In this document: piece by piece, positions 33,106 through 43,506 of the stretch | How positions within the stretch are numbered: the first letter of the stretch is position 1 | Layout: each line of letters begins with the position of its first letter | NCBI GenBank assembly: GCA_001464355.1 | Contig: LNEU01000026.1 | Coordinates: 248,001-312,000 of the forward strand | Reading direction: 5' to 3' | Source of the DNA: Burkholderiales bacterium Ga0077544 | Lineage (GTDB): Bacteria; Pseudomonadota; Gammaproteobacteria; Burkholderiales; Burkholderiaceae_D | Length of the DNA: 64,000 bases | Notes under the pieces: generated by a model | Database searches by the model: none | The model's input: the letters and a program-made list of their open reading frames with translations, nothing else | Told to the model about the DNA's origin: nothing | Translations under genes and position numbers: made by a program

Positions 33106-34914
33106 TTAGCCTTTTACTGCTGGTGGTTCTACATTGCGCAAACGAATATGCAATTCACGCAATTGCTTCTCGTCGACTTCCGACGGTGCTTGCGTCAACA
33201 GACATTGCGCACGTTGCGTTTTCGGGAAAGCGATCACGTCACGGATCGATTCTGCGCCGGTCATCATGGTGACGATACGATCAAGGCCGAATGCCAGACC
33301 ACCGTGTGGTGGTGCGCCATATTGCAATGCGTCCAGCAGGAAGCCGAACTTGAGTTGCGCTTCTTCTGCACCGATCTTCAATGCGCGGAACACCTTGCTT
33401 TGCACTTCGGCCCTATGGATACGGACAGAACCGCCGCCCAGTTCCCATCCGTTCAAAACCATATCGTAGGCTTTGGAAAGACATTTACCCGGATTGGTTT
33501 CCATCAAATCTTCATGACCGTCTTTAGGCGCAGTGAATGGATGATGAGTTGCCGACCAGCGCTGATTGTCTTCGTCGAATTCAAACATAGGGAAGTCGAC
33601 TACCCACAATGGCCGCCATTCGTCATCGAACAAACCGTTCTTCTTGCCGAAGTCGCTGTGGCCGACTTTGACGCGCAAGGCACCGATCGCATCGTTGACG
33701 ACTTTGGCCTTGTCGGCACCGAAGAAAATCAGATCGCCATCTTGTGCGCCGGTTGCTTCGATGATTTTTACCAGCGCTTCATCGTGGATGTTTTTCACGA
33801 TAGGCGATTGCAAGCCATCGCGGCCCTTGGCTTTTTCATTGACCTTGATGTAAGCCAGACCTTTGGCGCCGTAGATCGCGACGAACTGCGTGTATGCATC
33901 GATCTCGGAACGTGGCATCGCGCCGCCGCCCGGTACGCGCAAACCGACTACGCGGCCGTTTTCCATATTCGCAGCACCCGAGAACACCTTGAACTCGACA
34001 TCTTTCATGATGCTGGTCAGGTCGGTGAATTCCAGCTTGACGCGCATGTCCGGTTTGTCGGAACCATACATGCCCATCGCGGTGGCGTAATCCATTACCG
34101 GGAATGGATTTGGCAGATCGACGTTCAGACAGTTTTTGAATACCAGACGTATCATGCCTTCGAACAGATCACGGATTTCCTGTTCGTTCATGAACGAAGT
34201 TTCGCAATCGATCTGTGTAAATTCAGGCTGACGATCCGCACGCAAATCTTCATCGCGGAAGCATTTGACGATCTGGTAATAGCGGTCGAAGTTGGCAACC
34301 ATCAGCAATTGCTTGAACAATTGCGGCGATTGCGGCAACGCGAAAAAGTGACCGGCGTTGACGCGTGATGGCACCAGATAATCACGCGCGCCTTCTGGCG
34401 TCGACTTGGTCAGCATCGGTGTTTCGATATCGATGAAACCTTGCGCATCGAGAAACTTGCGCACTTCCATCGTGACCTTGTAACGCAGGCGCAGATTGTT
34501 TTGCATTTGCGGACGGCGCAGATCCAGCACCCGATGTGTCAGACGTGTGGTTTCAGACAGATTGTCGTCGTCCAGCTGGAACGGTGGCGTGACGGAAGGA
34601 TTCAACACTTCCAGTTCATGTGCCAATACTTCGATCTTGCCCGAAGTCAGATTGCTGTTGGTCGTGCCATCAGGACGGTGACGCACGACACCGGTGATGC
34701 GCAGGCAGAATTCGTTACGCACAGCTTCCGCTGCCTTGAACACATCGACGCGATCCGGATCGCACACCACTTGCACCAGACCTTCGCGATCACGCAGATC
34801 GATGAAGATTACGCCGCCATGATCACGACGACGATGGACCCAGCCGCACAGGCTGACGGTTTGGTCGAGCAGCGCTTCGGAAGTAAGGCCGCAGTATTGG
34901 GTTCGCATAGACAT
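33106..34914 (-). CDS. aspS: Aspartyl-tRNA synthetase, probably non-discriminating
   Basis: 602 residues. The anticodon-binding OB domain opens with [20 protein letters not shown] and [19 protein letters not shown]; class II motifs follow ([54 protein letters not shown]), with the GAD insertion domain between. The start at 34914 is chosen over a TTG two codons upstream. The OB domain resembles that of Pseudomonas enzymes that charge both tRNA-Asp and tRNA-Asn, so an Asp/Asn enzyme working with GatCAB is likely; this is inference. Confidence 0.97.
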   Translation of the reverse strand: MSMRTQYCGLTSEALLDQTVSLCGWVHRRRDHGGVIFIDLRDREGLVQVVCDPDRVDVFKAAEAVRNEFCLRITGVVRHRPDGTTNSNLTSGKIEVLAHELEVLNPSVTPPFQLDDDNLSETTRLTHRVLDLRRPQMQNNLRLRYKVTMEVRKFLDAQGFIDIETPMLTKSTPEGARDYLVPSRVNAGHFFALPQSPQLFKQLLMVANFDRYYQIVKCFRDEDLRADRQPEFTQIDCETSFMNEQEIRDLFEGMIRLVFKNCLNVDLPNPFPVMDYATAMGMYGSDKPDMRVKLEFTDLTSIMKDVEFKVFSGAANMENGRVVGLRVPGGGAMPRSEIDAYTQFVAIYGAKGLAYIKVNEKAKGRDGLQSPIVKNIHDEALVKIIEATGAQDGDLIFFGADKAKVVNDAIGALRVKVGHSDFGKKNGLFDDEWRPLWVVDFPMFEFDEDNQRWSATHHPFTAPKDGHEDLMETNPGKCLSKAYDMVLNGWELGGGSVRIHRAEVQSKVFRALKIGAEEAQLKFGFLLDALQYGAPPHGGLAFGLDRIVTMMTGAESIRDVIAFPKTQRAQCLLTQAPSEVDEKQLRELHIRLRNVEPPAVKG

Positions 34915-34975
34915 ATTCAATTTCCAGTTTCAGGTTTCTTGTTTTCAATCGCAGAAAAAACGCGATTGCTCATTG

Positions 34976-35617
34976 CTAAACGTCGTCCGAGTGCACCTTG
35001 TTCGGATCGATGATGTGTGTTTTGTCGAAATATTCGGGTGTAACGACGCCCATGGAGACGATGTATTTCAACGCCGCATCAACACTCATGTCGAGCTCTA
35101 TCGTATCCGCACGCGGCACCATCAGAAAGAATCCCGAAGTCGGATTAGGTGTAGTCGGTACATAGACGCTGACATAGTCGCCGGTCAAGTGATTGCGTAC
35201 ATCGCCGCCCGGCACGCCGGTCATGAAGGCAATCGTCCACGAACCCTGGCGCGGGTACTGCACCAGCAGCGCCTTGCGGAATGCATTGCCCGATGACGAG
35301 AACAAGGTGTCCGACACTTGCTTGACGCTGGAGTAAATTGTGTTGAATACCGGGATGCGCTTCAACACCGATTCCCACAAGGCGACCACACGATTGCCGA
35401 TAAAGTTGCGTGTGGCGAGACCGGTCAGGAAAATGATCAGCAGCGTCAGTATCGTCCCGAGTCCGGGAATCGCAAAACCGAACAGTGCCTCCGGCCGCCA
35501 GCGTTCCGGCAGCAGCAGCAGCGACTGATCCATCGTGCCGACAATCAGGTTCAACACCCACAAGGTGATCGCGAGAGGAACCAGGATCAGCAAACCGGTA
35601 ACGAAATATTTACGCAT
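34976..35617 (-). CDS. DUF502-family membrane protein
   Basis: 213 residues, two N-terminal membrane helices (residues 4-28 and about 49-72) and a conserved soluble part (RIPVFNTIYSSVKQVSDT, FRKALLVQYPRQGSWTIAFMTG, VYVPTTPNPTSGFFLMVPRADTIELDM). The family is widespread and often sits next to aspS in betaproteobacteria; function unknown. The gene lies 60 bases upstream of aspS on the same strand. Confidence 0.9.
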   Translation of the reverse strand: MRKYFVTGLLILVPLAITLWVLNLIVGTMDQSLLLLPERWRPEALFGFAIPGLGTILTLLIIFLTGLATRNFIGNRVVALWESVLKRIPVFNTIYSSVKQVSDTLFSSSGNAFRKALLVQYPRQGSWTIAFMTGVPGGDVRNHLTGDYVSVYVPTTPNPTSGFFLMVPRADTIELDMSVDAALKYIVSMGVVTPEYFDKTHIIDPNKVHSDDV

Positions 35618-35630
35618 GATGATTTACCGT

Positions 35631-35656
35631 AAAAAAATCGGCCGGACTGTTCCGGC
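35631..35656 (-). terminator. Rho-independent terminator after the FmdB-like gene
   Basis: GCCGGA (35641-35646), loop CTGT, TCCGGC (35651-35656); on the minus strand it is followed shortly by seven T. It separates the FmdB-like gene from the DUF502 gene. Confidence 0.85.
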
Positions 35657-35667
35657 GCGATGCAATG

Positions 35668-36006
35668 TCATGAATCAGATTTGGTAGTCGCTGCAGCCGA
35701 TGTTGCCGACGCGGCTGCAGGTGCGGGCGTGGTGCTGGCTGCCGGCGCAGCCGCATCGGACTTGGCAGCAGGCGCATCGCTGCCCGCCGTGTTCGCCACT
35801 GCAGGCGCGGTCGTGCCGCCCTGACCGCCCCGAAAGTCAGTGACATACCAACCGGTACCCTTGAGTTGAAAACCGGCGGCGGTCAACTGTTTCTTGAACG
35901 TGGCCTTGCCGCACTGCGGACACTCGGTCAGGACTGGATCGGACATCTTTTGCAACGCATCTTTGGCAAAACCACAGGCTTCACAACGGTACGCATAAAT
36001 CGGCAT
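35668..36006 (-). CDS. FmdB-type zinc-ribbon protein
   Basis: 112 residues: an N-terminal zinc ribbon with two CxxC pairs (MPIYAYRCEACG and TECPQCGK), then FKKQLTAAGFQLKGTGWYVTDFR, the usual end of the family. A low-complexity tail of Ala, Ser, Thr and Pro follows (residues about 70-112). Function of the family is unsettled (regulatory in formamidase/amidase operons of methylotrophs). The start is the ATG where the zinc ribbon begins; the longer frame upstream is not supported. Confidence 0.9.
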   Translation of the reverse strand: MPIYAYRCEACGFAKDALQKMSDPVLTECPQCGKATFKKQLTAAGFQLKGTGWYVTDFRGGQGGTTAPAVANTAGSDAPAAKSDAAAPAASTTPAPAAASATSAAATTKSDS

Positions 36007-36207
36007 GACAAATTCCCGCGAAAATCTTACAAAACCCTGAATTATAAAGGTTTTCAGCCCCGATTTACTGCGGATTTGCTGGAAGCTGCATACTGCCAGC
36101 GCGCAAAGTGCCGGATGGATTGCAGTGGCACGCCTGCCGCCCGCTGCATGACTGTCTTTCCTTGCAAAGACGACATCACAATGAGGCCTTCGCAAGGAAC
36201 AAAGGCC

Positions 36208-37281
36208 TTATTTCGCGCGAATTTCGGTCCAGATACGGTTCAGTGCACGACGCTGTTTGCTGTTCAAGTCTTTCAGCATTTCCAGTTTTGCCGCATTGGC
36301 GGCATCCGGGAAAATCGCCGGGTTCTTTGAAATTTCAGGCTTGATGTAAGCCAGCGCAGCACTGTTAGGATTGCCGGTGCCTATCATATTGGTCAGTTCG
36401 GCCGAGTTTTTGCCATCCAGTACCAGGTTGATGAATTGATGTGCCAGATCCGCACGCGGCGCATCTTTTGGTATCACCAGACTATCCAGCGACATCGCTG
36501 CGCCCTCTTTCGGCAAGGCGTGACGTATGCGGAATTTTCGACCGGCTTTTTGCGCATCGATATCAGCTTGGAAAATATCGCTGGAGTAGCCATGCACCAG
36601 CCAGATATCGCCCACCGTCAAACCCTTGATGTAACTGGTGCCATTGAATGCTGCCCAGTAAGGCTTGGCCTTCAGGATGAGGTTCTTGGCTTCCTGCCAG
36701 TGTTTTTCATTGGTGTCATTGACCGAGTAACCCAGATACTTCAATGCCGCTGCCATCAGCTCATTGGCAGAATCCAGCACAGTCACCTTGCCCTTGATCT
36801 TGGCCAGAATCGCCGGATCGAAAATCGCGGCCCAGCTATCGACCGGCACACCTAGCTCTTTCATTTTCTGTTCGTTGTAACCGAGCAGCGTGATCGTGTA
36901 CGCATACGGCACCGAATACTGATTACCTTTGTCAAAATCGGTATTCAAGTATTGCGAATTCAGATTCTTGAAGTTGCTCAACTTGCTCTTGTCGATAGGC
37001 TGCAAGGCGTTTTGCTTGATCAGCGATTGCAGCGCATTCCCGGTCGGCACGATCAGGTCGTAACCTTTGGCACCGGCAGCCAGCTTGGCCAGCATTTCTT
37101 CGTTGTCGCCGTAATAGCTTTGTACCAGCTGGCATTTACACGCTGCTTCAAAACGCTGCACGGTTTCTGCCGCCAGGTAATTATTCCAGTTATACAGATG
37201 CAGCTTGTTTTGCGCCTGTGCCGAAGTGGCGGCGGACACGGCAAGCAATAACAGCGAAGCGATAGAAAGTAATTTTTTCAT
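36208..37281 (-). CDS. potD: Polyamine ABC transporter substrate-binding protein
   Basis: 357 residues with a signal peptide (cleavage near AQAQN). The polyamine-binding fold is clear: LHLYNWNNYLAAETVQRFE, YYGDNEEMLAKLAAG, YDLIVPTGNALQSLI, VPYAYTITLLGYNE and WLVHGYSSDIFQA. It collects putrescine or spermidine in the periplasm; which one cannot be told. Last gene of the operon, 19 bases after the second permease. The 200-base gap beyond it shows no clear terminator with a T-tract. Confidence 0.92.
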   Translation of the reverse strand: MKKLLSIASLLLLAVSAATSAQAQNKLHLYNWNNYLAAETVQRFEAACKCQLVQSYYGDNEEMLAKLAAGAKGYDLIVPTGNALQSLIKQNALQPIDKSKLSNFKNLNSQYLNTDFDKGNQYSVPYAYTITLLGYNEQKMKELGVPVDSWAAIFDPAILAKIKGKVTVLDSANELMAAALKYLGYSVNDTNEKHWQEAKNLILKAKPYWAAFNGTSYIKGLTVGDIWLVHGYSSDIFQADIDAQKAGRKFRIRHALPKEGAAMSLDSLVIPKDAPRADLAHQFINLVLDGKNSAELTNMIGTGNPNSAALAYIKPEISKNPAIFPDAANAAKLEMLKDLNSKQRRALNRIWTEIRAK

Positions 37282-37300
37282 GGCGAGTCCAGAGAAAGGA

Positions 37301-38086
37301 TCAGGAACGGAATGCGTTAGGTGACAACTTGGAGGCAATAATAATCAGAAGCAAAGTCAATGCCATCAGCAGCGTGGACACCGCATTTACTTCCGGCGTG
37401 ACGGCAATCTTGATCATCGAATAAATCTGCAATGGCAAGGTTGAAGTATTCGCGCCTGCAGTAAAGAAGGTAATCACAAAGTCATCGATGGACAAGGTAA
37501 ACGCCATCAGCGCCCCTGCCACCACACCTGGCATGATCAAAGGCAAAGTTACACGGCGGAATGCCTGCCACGGCGTTGCACCACAATCGCGCGCCGCTTC
37601 AGTCAGGCTTTCATCCATCCCGCTCAGGCGTGAACGCACCACAATAGCGACGAAGCCCAGGCTGAAAGCGATATGCGCCAGCGTCACCGACAGCATGCCC
37701 AGGGTCAGATTCAGCATCACAAAGAAAATCAGCAGCGACACACCGACCAGAATTTCCGGAATCGCAATCGGGGTCAGTACCAGTATCTGCAAGGCACGAA
37801 TTTTATATCGATGCAAAGCAAAGCCGGCCATCGTCCCCAGCACCGTCGATACCGCGCTCGAAACCAGCGCGATGATCAGTGAATTGCCTGCTGCGCGCAG
37901 CATCTCGTCATTGGCAAACAACTTCAAATACCAGTCGAACGTGAAGCCTACCCATTCTGCATTCAGGCGCGAATCGTTGAACGAATACACGACCACGATC
38001 GCCAGCGGCACATACAGAAAGGCATAGACCAGCACCGCTGCCAGCGTGAGCCAGATCGATTGGCGCTTATTCCGCGACTTAGCCAT
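37301..38086 (-). CDS. potC: Polyamine ABC transporter permease, PotC/PotI type
   Basis: 261 residues, six membrane helices. N-terminal FLYVPLAIVVVYSFN and the EAA loop (EAARDCGATPWQAFRRVTLPLIMPGVVAGALMAF) are typical of PotC. It overlaps the upstream permease gene by eight bases. Confidence 0.93.
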   Translation of the reverse strand: MAKSRNKRQSIWLTLAAVLVYAFLYVPLAIVVVYSFNDSRLNAEWVGFTFDWYLKLFANDEMLRAAGNSLIIALVSSAVSTVLGTMAGFALHRYKIRALQILVLTPIAIPEILVGVSLLIFFVMLNLTLGMLSVTLAHIAFSLGFVAIVVRSRLSGMDESLTEAARDCGATPWQAFRRVTLPLIMPGVVAGALMAFTLSIDDFVITFFTAGANTSTLPLQIYSMIKIAVTPEVNAVSTLLMALTLLLIIIASKLSPNAFRS

Positions 38087-39002
38087 GCACCCTCCTGCGC
38101 GGTCTGGCCAGCAAGGCTGCCAAACCGGCAGCAGCCAAGGCTGCGACCGTCAGCATGATGGACAGCACACTGCCAAACGGCCAGTCGCGCGAATCGAGGA
38201 ATTGCTGCTTGATGACGTTGCCTATCATGATGCCGCCGGTACCGCCCAGCAAATCCGACACTGCAAAAATCCCCAGCGCCGGGATGAAAACCAAGGCCGC
38301 GCCCGCATACACGCCAGGCAAAGACAATGGAAACGTCACCCGCCAAAAACGCTGCCACGCATTCGCCCCCAAATCCTGCGCCGCATCGAGCAAGGCCGGA
38401 TCGTGTTTTTCCAGATTGGCATACAGCGGCAACACCATGAACGGCAGGTGCACATACACCAGGCCGACAATCACCGCAAAAGCGCTGTAAAGCAAAGTCA
38501 CAGGCTCAAAACCGAATGCGCCCAGCACGGCATTCACGCCACGCGTCAACGCCGATTGCGGCCCCAAAAGAATAATCCACGCATAAATGCGTATCAGGAA
38601 ATTGCTCCAGAACGGCAGGATCACCAGCAGTACCAGCAGGCTGCGCCACTTTTGCGGGCTGCGCGCAATCAGCAACGCCAGCGGATATGCCATCAGCAAA
38701 CAAACCAGTGTTGTAATGACCGCGAACAAAAACGACTTCAGGAAAATCGCCGTGTAGACGAAGTCGGAGAAAAACGGCGCGAAGCTTTCCAGCGTCAGAT
38801 CCAGCGCACCGCTCTCGTCGAACAAGGGCGCCAAGCCGCCGTAATCGCCGGGATAGCGAAATGCAGCAAACGCCATGATCAGCGTAGGCACTGCGAAGAA
38901 GAAAACCAGATACAGCAGCGGCGGCCCGCTGATCAGCCAGCGCGCCACGGATTGCTTGCCGCCAGGCGGAGTACTCACCGCTTTTTGCACAACATTAGCC
39001 AT
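38079..39002 (-). CDS. potB: Polyamine ABC transporter permease, PotB/PotH type
   Basis: 307 residues from the ATG that overlaps the ATPase stop (MANVVQKAV); longer in-frame extensions lie inside the ATPase gene. Six membrane helices, with the EAA-like loop (DAAQDLGANAWQRFWRVTFPLSLPGVYAG). It forms the membrane channel together with the PotC-type subunit. Confidence 0.93.
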   Translation of the reverse strand: MANVVQKAVSTPPGGKQSVARWLISGPPLLYLVFFFAVPTLIMAFAAFRYPGDYGGLAPLFDESGALDLTLESFAPFFSDFVYTAIFLKSFLFAVITTLVCLLMAYPLALLIARSPQKWRSLLVLLVILPFWSNFLIRIYAWIILLGPQSALTRGVNAVLGAFGFEPVTLLYSAFAVIVGLVYVHLPFMVLPLYANLEKHDPALLDAAQDLGANAWQRFWRVTFPLSLPGVYAGAALVFIPALGIFAVSDLLGGTGGIMIGNVIKQQFLDSRDWPFGSVLSIMLTVAALAAAGLAALLARPRRRVHG

Positions 39003-40095
39003 GAACAGTGTCAGCCAGGAAGTGACCGGCATCGACGCGCCATGCGACATCGACGGTGTCGCCGACTTCAAAGAAACGCGGCCTGCCGATGGCGGAATTG
39101 GCGAGCAGCGTTTCTATGCGCACGCCGCCTTCGGTCTCGACGATATAGACGGTGACGCCGCCCATGTAGAGCAATTCCTTGACGTAGCCATCGAAGTGAT
39201 TTTCGTCCGGCACGCCACCCACGATCTCGGCGCTGACCTGGATTTTTTCCGGACGCAAGGCGATCGTACCCTTGCTGCCGACCGCTACGCCAGCCACCGT
39301 TAACGCCTTCACCGCGCCCATGCCCGGCACATCCAGCGCCATCATGTTGCCATCGATCTGCGTCACCGTGCCATCGAATAAATTGCAGGTGCCGATAAAG
39401 TCGGCGACGAAGCGGCTGCGCGGATAACTGTAGATACGCGTAGGCTCATCGAGCTGCTCGACCTGCCCCTTGTTCATCACGGCGATGCGATGCGACAGTG
39501 CCAGCGCCTCGGCCTGATCGTGCGTGACATAGATAAAGGTAATGCCGACTTCCTTCTGCAGATTGATCAACTCGATCTGCATCTGCTCGCGCAATTGCGC
39601 ATCCAGTGCCGACAGCGGTTCATCCAGCAGCAGTAATTTGGGACGCGTCACCAAAGCGCGTGCGATCGATACCCGCTGCCGCTGACCGCCGGACAATTCA
39701 TGCGGATAGCGCGCGGCAAAACCGGTAAGGCGCACATCTTCCAGCGCTTCATCGACTTTTTGCTTGATCTCGGATTTAGGTGTGTTCGCCATTTCCAAAG
39801 GAAACGCGATATTGCCTGCCACCGTCATGTGCGGGAACAGAGCGTAATTCTGGAACACGGTGCGTACCGCGCGCTGCTCGGGCGGCACACCAGTCAGGTC
39901 CACGCCATCGAGCAGGATTTGTCCCGCGTCCGGTTCATCGAAGCCGGCAATCATGCGCAGCAGTGTCGTCTTGCCGCAGCCTGAAGGACCGAGCAAAGTA
40001 AAGAACTCGCCAGCCTCAATCGAAAGACTGATGTTGTCGACTACGGTGTTATCGCCGAAACGGCGACTGAGATTGCGAATTTCGAGGAGCGCCAT
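38995..40095 (-). CDS. potA: Polyamine ABC transporter ATPase
   Basis: 366 residues: Walker A GPSGCGKT near residues 36-43, Q-loop FQNYALFPH, signature LSGGQRQR, Walker B LLLDEPLSALD, switch His in VTHDQAEA, and a C-terminal TOBE domain (IALRPEKIQV onward). First gene of potA-B-C-D. AGGA lies close before the ATG. An extended -10 promoter is visible upstream. Confidence 0.94.
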   Translation of the reverse strand: MALLEIRNLSRRFGDNTVVDNISLSIEAGEFFTLLGPSGCGKTTLLRMIAGFDEPDAGQILLDGVDLTGVPPEQRAVRTVFQNYALFPHMTVAGNIAFPLEMANTPKSEIKQKVDEALEDVRLTGFAARYPHELSGGQRQRVSIARALVTRPKLLLLDEPLSALDAQLREQMQIELINLQKEVGITFIYVTHDQAEALALSHRIAVMNKGQVEQLDEPTRIYSYPRSRFVADFIGTCNLFDGTVTQIDGNMMALDVPGMGAVKALTVAGVAVGSKGTIALRPEKIQVSAEIVGGVPDENHFDGYVKELLYMGGVTVYIVETEGGVRIETLLANSAIGRPRFFEVGDTVDVAWRVDAGHFLADTVHG

Positions 40096-40147
40096 CTTGT
40101 CCTGGGCCGGGCTGCAAGGGGTTACAGGGAATGAAAAAAACGGGGCA

Positions 40148-40156
40148 ATTGTAGCA
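40148..40156 (-). promoter_or_regulatory. Extended -10 promoter of the pot operon
   Basis: Minus strand TGCTACAAT: a TGn extension plus TACAAT, about 50 bases upstream of the potA start. The -35 region is poor, as is common for extended -10 promoters. Confidence 0.5.
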
Positions 40157-40225
40157 AATAGCGGAATTGATTTCTGAAAAATGGCGCTCGATATAGAGTA
40201 CCGCTTTTCATTTTAGGGGCAATAA

Positions 40226-41119
40226 TTAAGCTGTTTTATTCACTAATTCACTCATTGGATGTTTCTCCATTGTCCAACGCGCCACATCACCGAGTGAACA
40301 AGAAAGATCCTCGAAAATGTGAGCAGTTCTAGGGCTGACACTAGGAAGAGTTTGAGAGAGCGGACTATCGCTCTTTATCGGCTCTAATCTAAACTCATAG
40401 GCCCAGTTTGCAATTGCTGCCAACGAAAGAGCTATATTTGTTTCCTTAATCAAATTCCAAATTTTCTTCTGATGCTCTCGGGACGTTCTTTCTCCAAGAA
40501 TTATCGATTTAATACAATCTTGAGGTATGTCCATGACATAAACAGGGAATCCATCCTTCTCACCAACCTTCCTACAATCACTAAGTTGTCTGGCTAATCG
40601 AACTTCTTTCTCATACTCCCATTGCTTCGACTTTACACATAACTCGGCAATTGGTACTGCTTGTTCCGCTCGGACATATGTAGAAATATCTTTTATTGGG
40701 CGTGCCACCCTGTATTCGACCTCTATCTTTCCGCGAAAGAAATCATGTTCCTCATTAAACTCTATTACTGCACCTGCATATTCATCTGCATAGTGTGCCC
40801 ACATCAAAAGTGATTCTGGGTTTCTGGAAAGACAAAGCACGCCGATGGAATTGTTTAAAGACGAGCGAATATCTCGTGAAGCAATATCACTGCATTGATC
40901 GGATTTAAAACCAACCGCTAACTCGCTAATCAGAGGATCTCTTCGCTGCGCAACAACATCAAAATTGATGGAAATTTGAGCCTGAGAAAAACCCGCTGGA
41001 ATATGCAGTTCGGGCAACATTTCGAATGGATCATTAAACGCACCTGGCTGAGTGAATTTAATGCTTCCCGCTATGACCTTCTTCAACACGTCTATCGTCA
41101 GATATTTATACAAGCTCAT
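40226..41119 (-). CDS. DUF2971-domain protein
   Basis: 297 residues. Family motifs: SLYKYLTIDVLKKVI at the start, FTQPGAFNDPFEMLPE, CLSRNPESLLMWAHYADEYAGAVIEF and KQWEYEKEVRLARQL. DUF2971 proteins occur in scattered accessory positions in bacteria and phage; their activity is not established. The gene is clearly more AT-rich than the flanking pot and ubi genes and is absent from the functional logic of either, which suggests acquisition. No partner gene is adjacent. Confidence 0.85.
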   Translation of the reverse strand: MSLYKYLTIDVLKKVIAGSIKFTQPGAFNDPFEMLPELHIPAGFSQAQISINFDVVAQRRDPLISELAVGFKSDQCSDIASRDIRSSLNNSIGVLCLSRNPESLLMWAHYADEYAGAVIEFNEEHDFFRGKIEVEYRVARPIKDISTYVRAEQAVPIAELCVKSKQWEYEKEVRLARQLSDCRKVGEKDGFPVYVMDIPQDCIKSIILGERTSREHQKKIWNLIKETNIALSLAAIANWAYEFRLEPIKSDSPLSQTLPSVSPRTAHIFEDLSCSLGDVARWTMEKHPMSELVNKTA

Positions 41120-41209
41120 AATGATCGATTCGAATAATTATGACTTCGAAAAAACGATGTAGGAGTGTGCGATAAGAACTGTGACCAATAAATTCATGCG
41201 TATTTCAGT

Positions 41210-42781
41210 TCACCCACCAAAAGTAAAGAACGCCAGCGTCAAAATTCCGCCGCCGACCAAGCCAACGCCAAAGTAAATCGCCGTTCCCAGCAGTAGATTG
41301 GTGCGCTTCTGCTCTTCCAGCAAGCGCTTCATCAACTCGGTATTGTCTTGCCGCGGCTCTGATGCTTGCGTCAGTGCTTGATGCGCAAGGCGTGGCAGTT
41401 GCGGCAGCAGTTTGCTGTAGCGTGGCGCTTCGGCTTTCAGGTTTTCCAGGAAGCCGCGCCAGCCGACTTGCTCGTTCATCCAGTTTTCAAGGTACGGTTT
41501 TGCGGTCTTCCACAGATCGAGCTCGGGGTCGAGTTGACGACCCAGGCCTTCAACATTCAGCAAGGTTTTTTGTAGCAGCACCAGTTGCGGTTGCACTTCT
41601 ACATTGAAGCGGCGCGAAGTCTGGAACAGGCGCAGCAGGACCTGGCCGAATGAAATTTCACTCAACGGTCTGTCAAAGATCGGTTCGCAGCAGGCGCGCA
41701 CCGCAGATTCCAGTTCATCTACGCGGGTTTCTTTAGGCGCCCAGCCGGATTCGATATGCGCTTCGGCCACGCGTTTGTAATCGCGGCGGAAGAAGGCGAG
41801 GAAGTTTTGCGACAGGTAGTCTTTATCGAAATCGTTGAGCGTGCCGACGATGCCGAAATCGAGTGCGATGTAACGGCCGAAGGTATCGGCGGCGACCGAC
41901 ACCTGGATATTGCCCGGATGCATATCGGCGTGGAAGAAGCCGTCGCGGAAAACCTGCGTGAAGAAAATCTCCACGCCATCGCGCGACAGTTTCTTCAAAT
42001 CGATGCCGGCGGCTATCAGCCTGTCGGTTTGCGAAATCGGAATGCCGATCATGCGCTCCATCACGATGACGGACGTCGAGCAGTAATCCCAGTACATTTC
42101 CGGCACGACCAGCAAATCTGACTTGGCAAAGTTGCGGCGCAACTGGCTGCCGTTGGCAGCTTCGCGCATCAGGTCGAGTTCATCGTGCAAATACTTATCG
42201 AACTCGGCAACGACTTCTTTCGGCTTCAGGCGTTTGCCATCGGCCCATAATTTTTCCACCAGGCCGGCCACGATGTGCATCAGCGCGACGTCGTCATCGA
42301 TCGATTTCTTGATGCCGGGACGCAGCACTTTGACCGCCACGTCCTTACCGTTTTTTAATCTGGCAAAGTGCACCTGTGCAATCGAGGCAGACGCCACAGG
42401 TTCGGCTTCAAAATGGGCAAACAGCACGTCAGGATGCGCACCCAGCGATTTGATGATTTGTGCTATCGCCAGCTCGGAAGAAAACGGCGGCACGCGATCC
42501 TGCAGGCGCGCCAGCTCATCGGCGATATCCATCGGCATCAGATCGCGGCGCGTCGACAGGACCTGACCGAACTTGACGAAGATAGGACCCAGATCTTCCA
42601 GCGCACGACGCAGGCGCACCGCGCGCGGCTCGGACAGGTCACGCCAGAACATCAGTTGATTCAGTAACTTGGTCGTGCGCGGGATTGCCAGGCCGGACAT
42701 TGCGATGTCGTCGAGGCCGTAGCGGATCGCGACACGCAGGATTTTTAAAACGCGGACAAATTTCAAGATCATTGACGTCAT
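41210..42781 (-). CDS. ubiB: Ubiquinone biosynthesis regulatory kinase-like protein UbiB
   Basis: 523 residues. The atypical protein-kinase-like fold of the UbiB/COQ8 family is clear: [16 protein letters not shown] (the KxGQ motif), [38 protein letters not shown] and [10 protein letters not shown]. One C-terminal hydrophobic segment (residues about 497-520) anchors it to the membrane. It supports ubiquinone synthesis, probably by driving lipid-intermediate access. The ATG overlaps the ubiJ stop by one base, so the two are coupled. Confidence 0.95.
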   Translation of the reverse strand: MTSMILKFVRVLKILRVAIRYGLDDIAMSGLAIPRTTKLLNQLMFWRDLSEPRAVRLRRALEDLGPIFVKFGQVLSTRRDLMPMDIADELARLQDRVPPFSSELAIAQIIKSLGAHPDVLFAHFEAEPVASASIAQVHFARLKNGKDVAVKVLRPGIKKSIDDDVALMHIVAGLVEKLWADGKRLKPKEVVAEFDKYLHDELDLMREAANGSQLRRNFAKSDLLVVPEMYWDYCSTSVIVMERMIGIPISQTDRLIAAGIDLKKLSRDGVEIFFTQVFRDGFFHADMHPGNIQVSVAADTFGRYIALDFGIVGTLNDFDKDYLSQNFLAFFRRDYKRVAEAHIESGWAPKETRVDELESAVRACCEPIFDRPLSEISFGQVLLRLFQTSRRFNVEVQPQLVLLQKTLLNVEGLGRQLDPELDLWKTAKPYLENWMNEQVGWRGFLENLKAEAPRYSKLLPQLPRLAHQALTQASEPRQDNTELMKRLLEEQKRTNLLLGTAIYFGVGLVGGGILTLAFFTFGG

Positions 42782-43374
42782 TAACTAAGGCCCTTCAGCT
42801 TTTCTATTCGCTTGGCTAATCGCGCGACGTCGTCACGCAATCTGGTCACATCGGCGGTAAATTCGGCCACTGCTTGCGGACGAATCAACATGGGGTTTTC
42901 TTCCAGAAAATACTCGGCCACGTTTTCGCTCACAGACTGATGCAGGGATTTGGCTGCCTGCACCGCAGAGCGCGCACCACCCGCGATGCGGTTGGCTGCG
43001 ATATCGCCAACAAATTTACTGAGATCGTCTTCCGCTTCCCAGCGCAAACCCTGGCTCAGTTGCGAAATCGTATTGGCGAAATCGGCGTCGCCGTCTATCT
43101 TCACATAAGAAAAAGCGCGCTCACGATTTTGCATGATGACAGGCAGATCGGATAAGGCGACGCGTATGGTCACTGTCGCTACGTTATCTGCTGTTGCCGA
43201 CTCCAGCATGCCATCGGCCGTCACCTTCAAACGTACAGCCAATACACCGCCATCGAGTACGGCGATCTTGCCTGCATGCGGAATCAGTTTGGCGCGTGCC
43301 CATGCTTCCTGCGCAAGCAGGTGATTGATGGCAGCGGGGAAAATATTGGTGGGGGAAAAAGAAGTCATCGTCAA
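42781..43374 (-). CDS. ubiJ: Ubiquinone biosynthesis accessory factor UbiJ (SCP2-like)
   Basis: 197 residues with an N-terminal SCP2 lipid-binding domain ([59 protein letters not shown]) and a C-terminal helical region ending in a probable coiled coil ([18 protein letters not shown]). UbiJ binds ubiquinone intermediates with UbiK and the soluble Ubi complex. Lies directly before ubiB. Confidence 0.92.
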   Translation of the reverse strand: MTMTSFSPTNIFPAAINHLLAQEAWARAKLIPHAGKIAVLDGGVLAVRLKVTADGMLESATADNVATVTIRVALSDLPVIMQNRERAFSYVKIDGDADFANTISQLSQGLRWEAEDDLSKFVGDIAANRIAGGARSAVQAAKSLHQSVSENVAEYFLEENPMLIRPQAVAEFTADVTRLRDDVARLAKRIEKLKGLS

Positions 43375-43385
43375 AATGGTCGGGC

Positions 43386-43423
43386 CAAAAACAAAGCCGC
43401 CGGTGACTATTCACGGGCGGCTT
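43386..43423 (-). terminator. Terminator between the Tim44-like gene and ubiJ
   Basis: AAGCCGCC (43394-43401) pairs with GGCGGCTT (43416-43423); on the minus strand a T-rich run (TTTGTTTTTG) follows. It would end the ubiE/Tim44-like message upstream of ubiJ, implying ubiJ-ubiB has its own promoter or depends on read-through. Confidence 0.75.
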
Positions 43424-43506
43424 CAAGTTTAGCAGTTTGCCGTAAGGCGGCGCTAACTATCTACATATTGGCAAACCTCTGAGGGCTTGCCGATTTTCAG
43501 TGGCTG

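Noticed and set aside
33148-34368. A 406-codon frame antisense to aspS
   Set aside because: It is a shadow of a strongly conserved synthetase gene in another frame; no motifs.
36184-36211. Terminator after the polyamine-binding protein gene
   Set aside because: Two AGGCCTT-type palindromes can pair but there is no T-run and they overlap the stop codon, so I did not call it.
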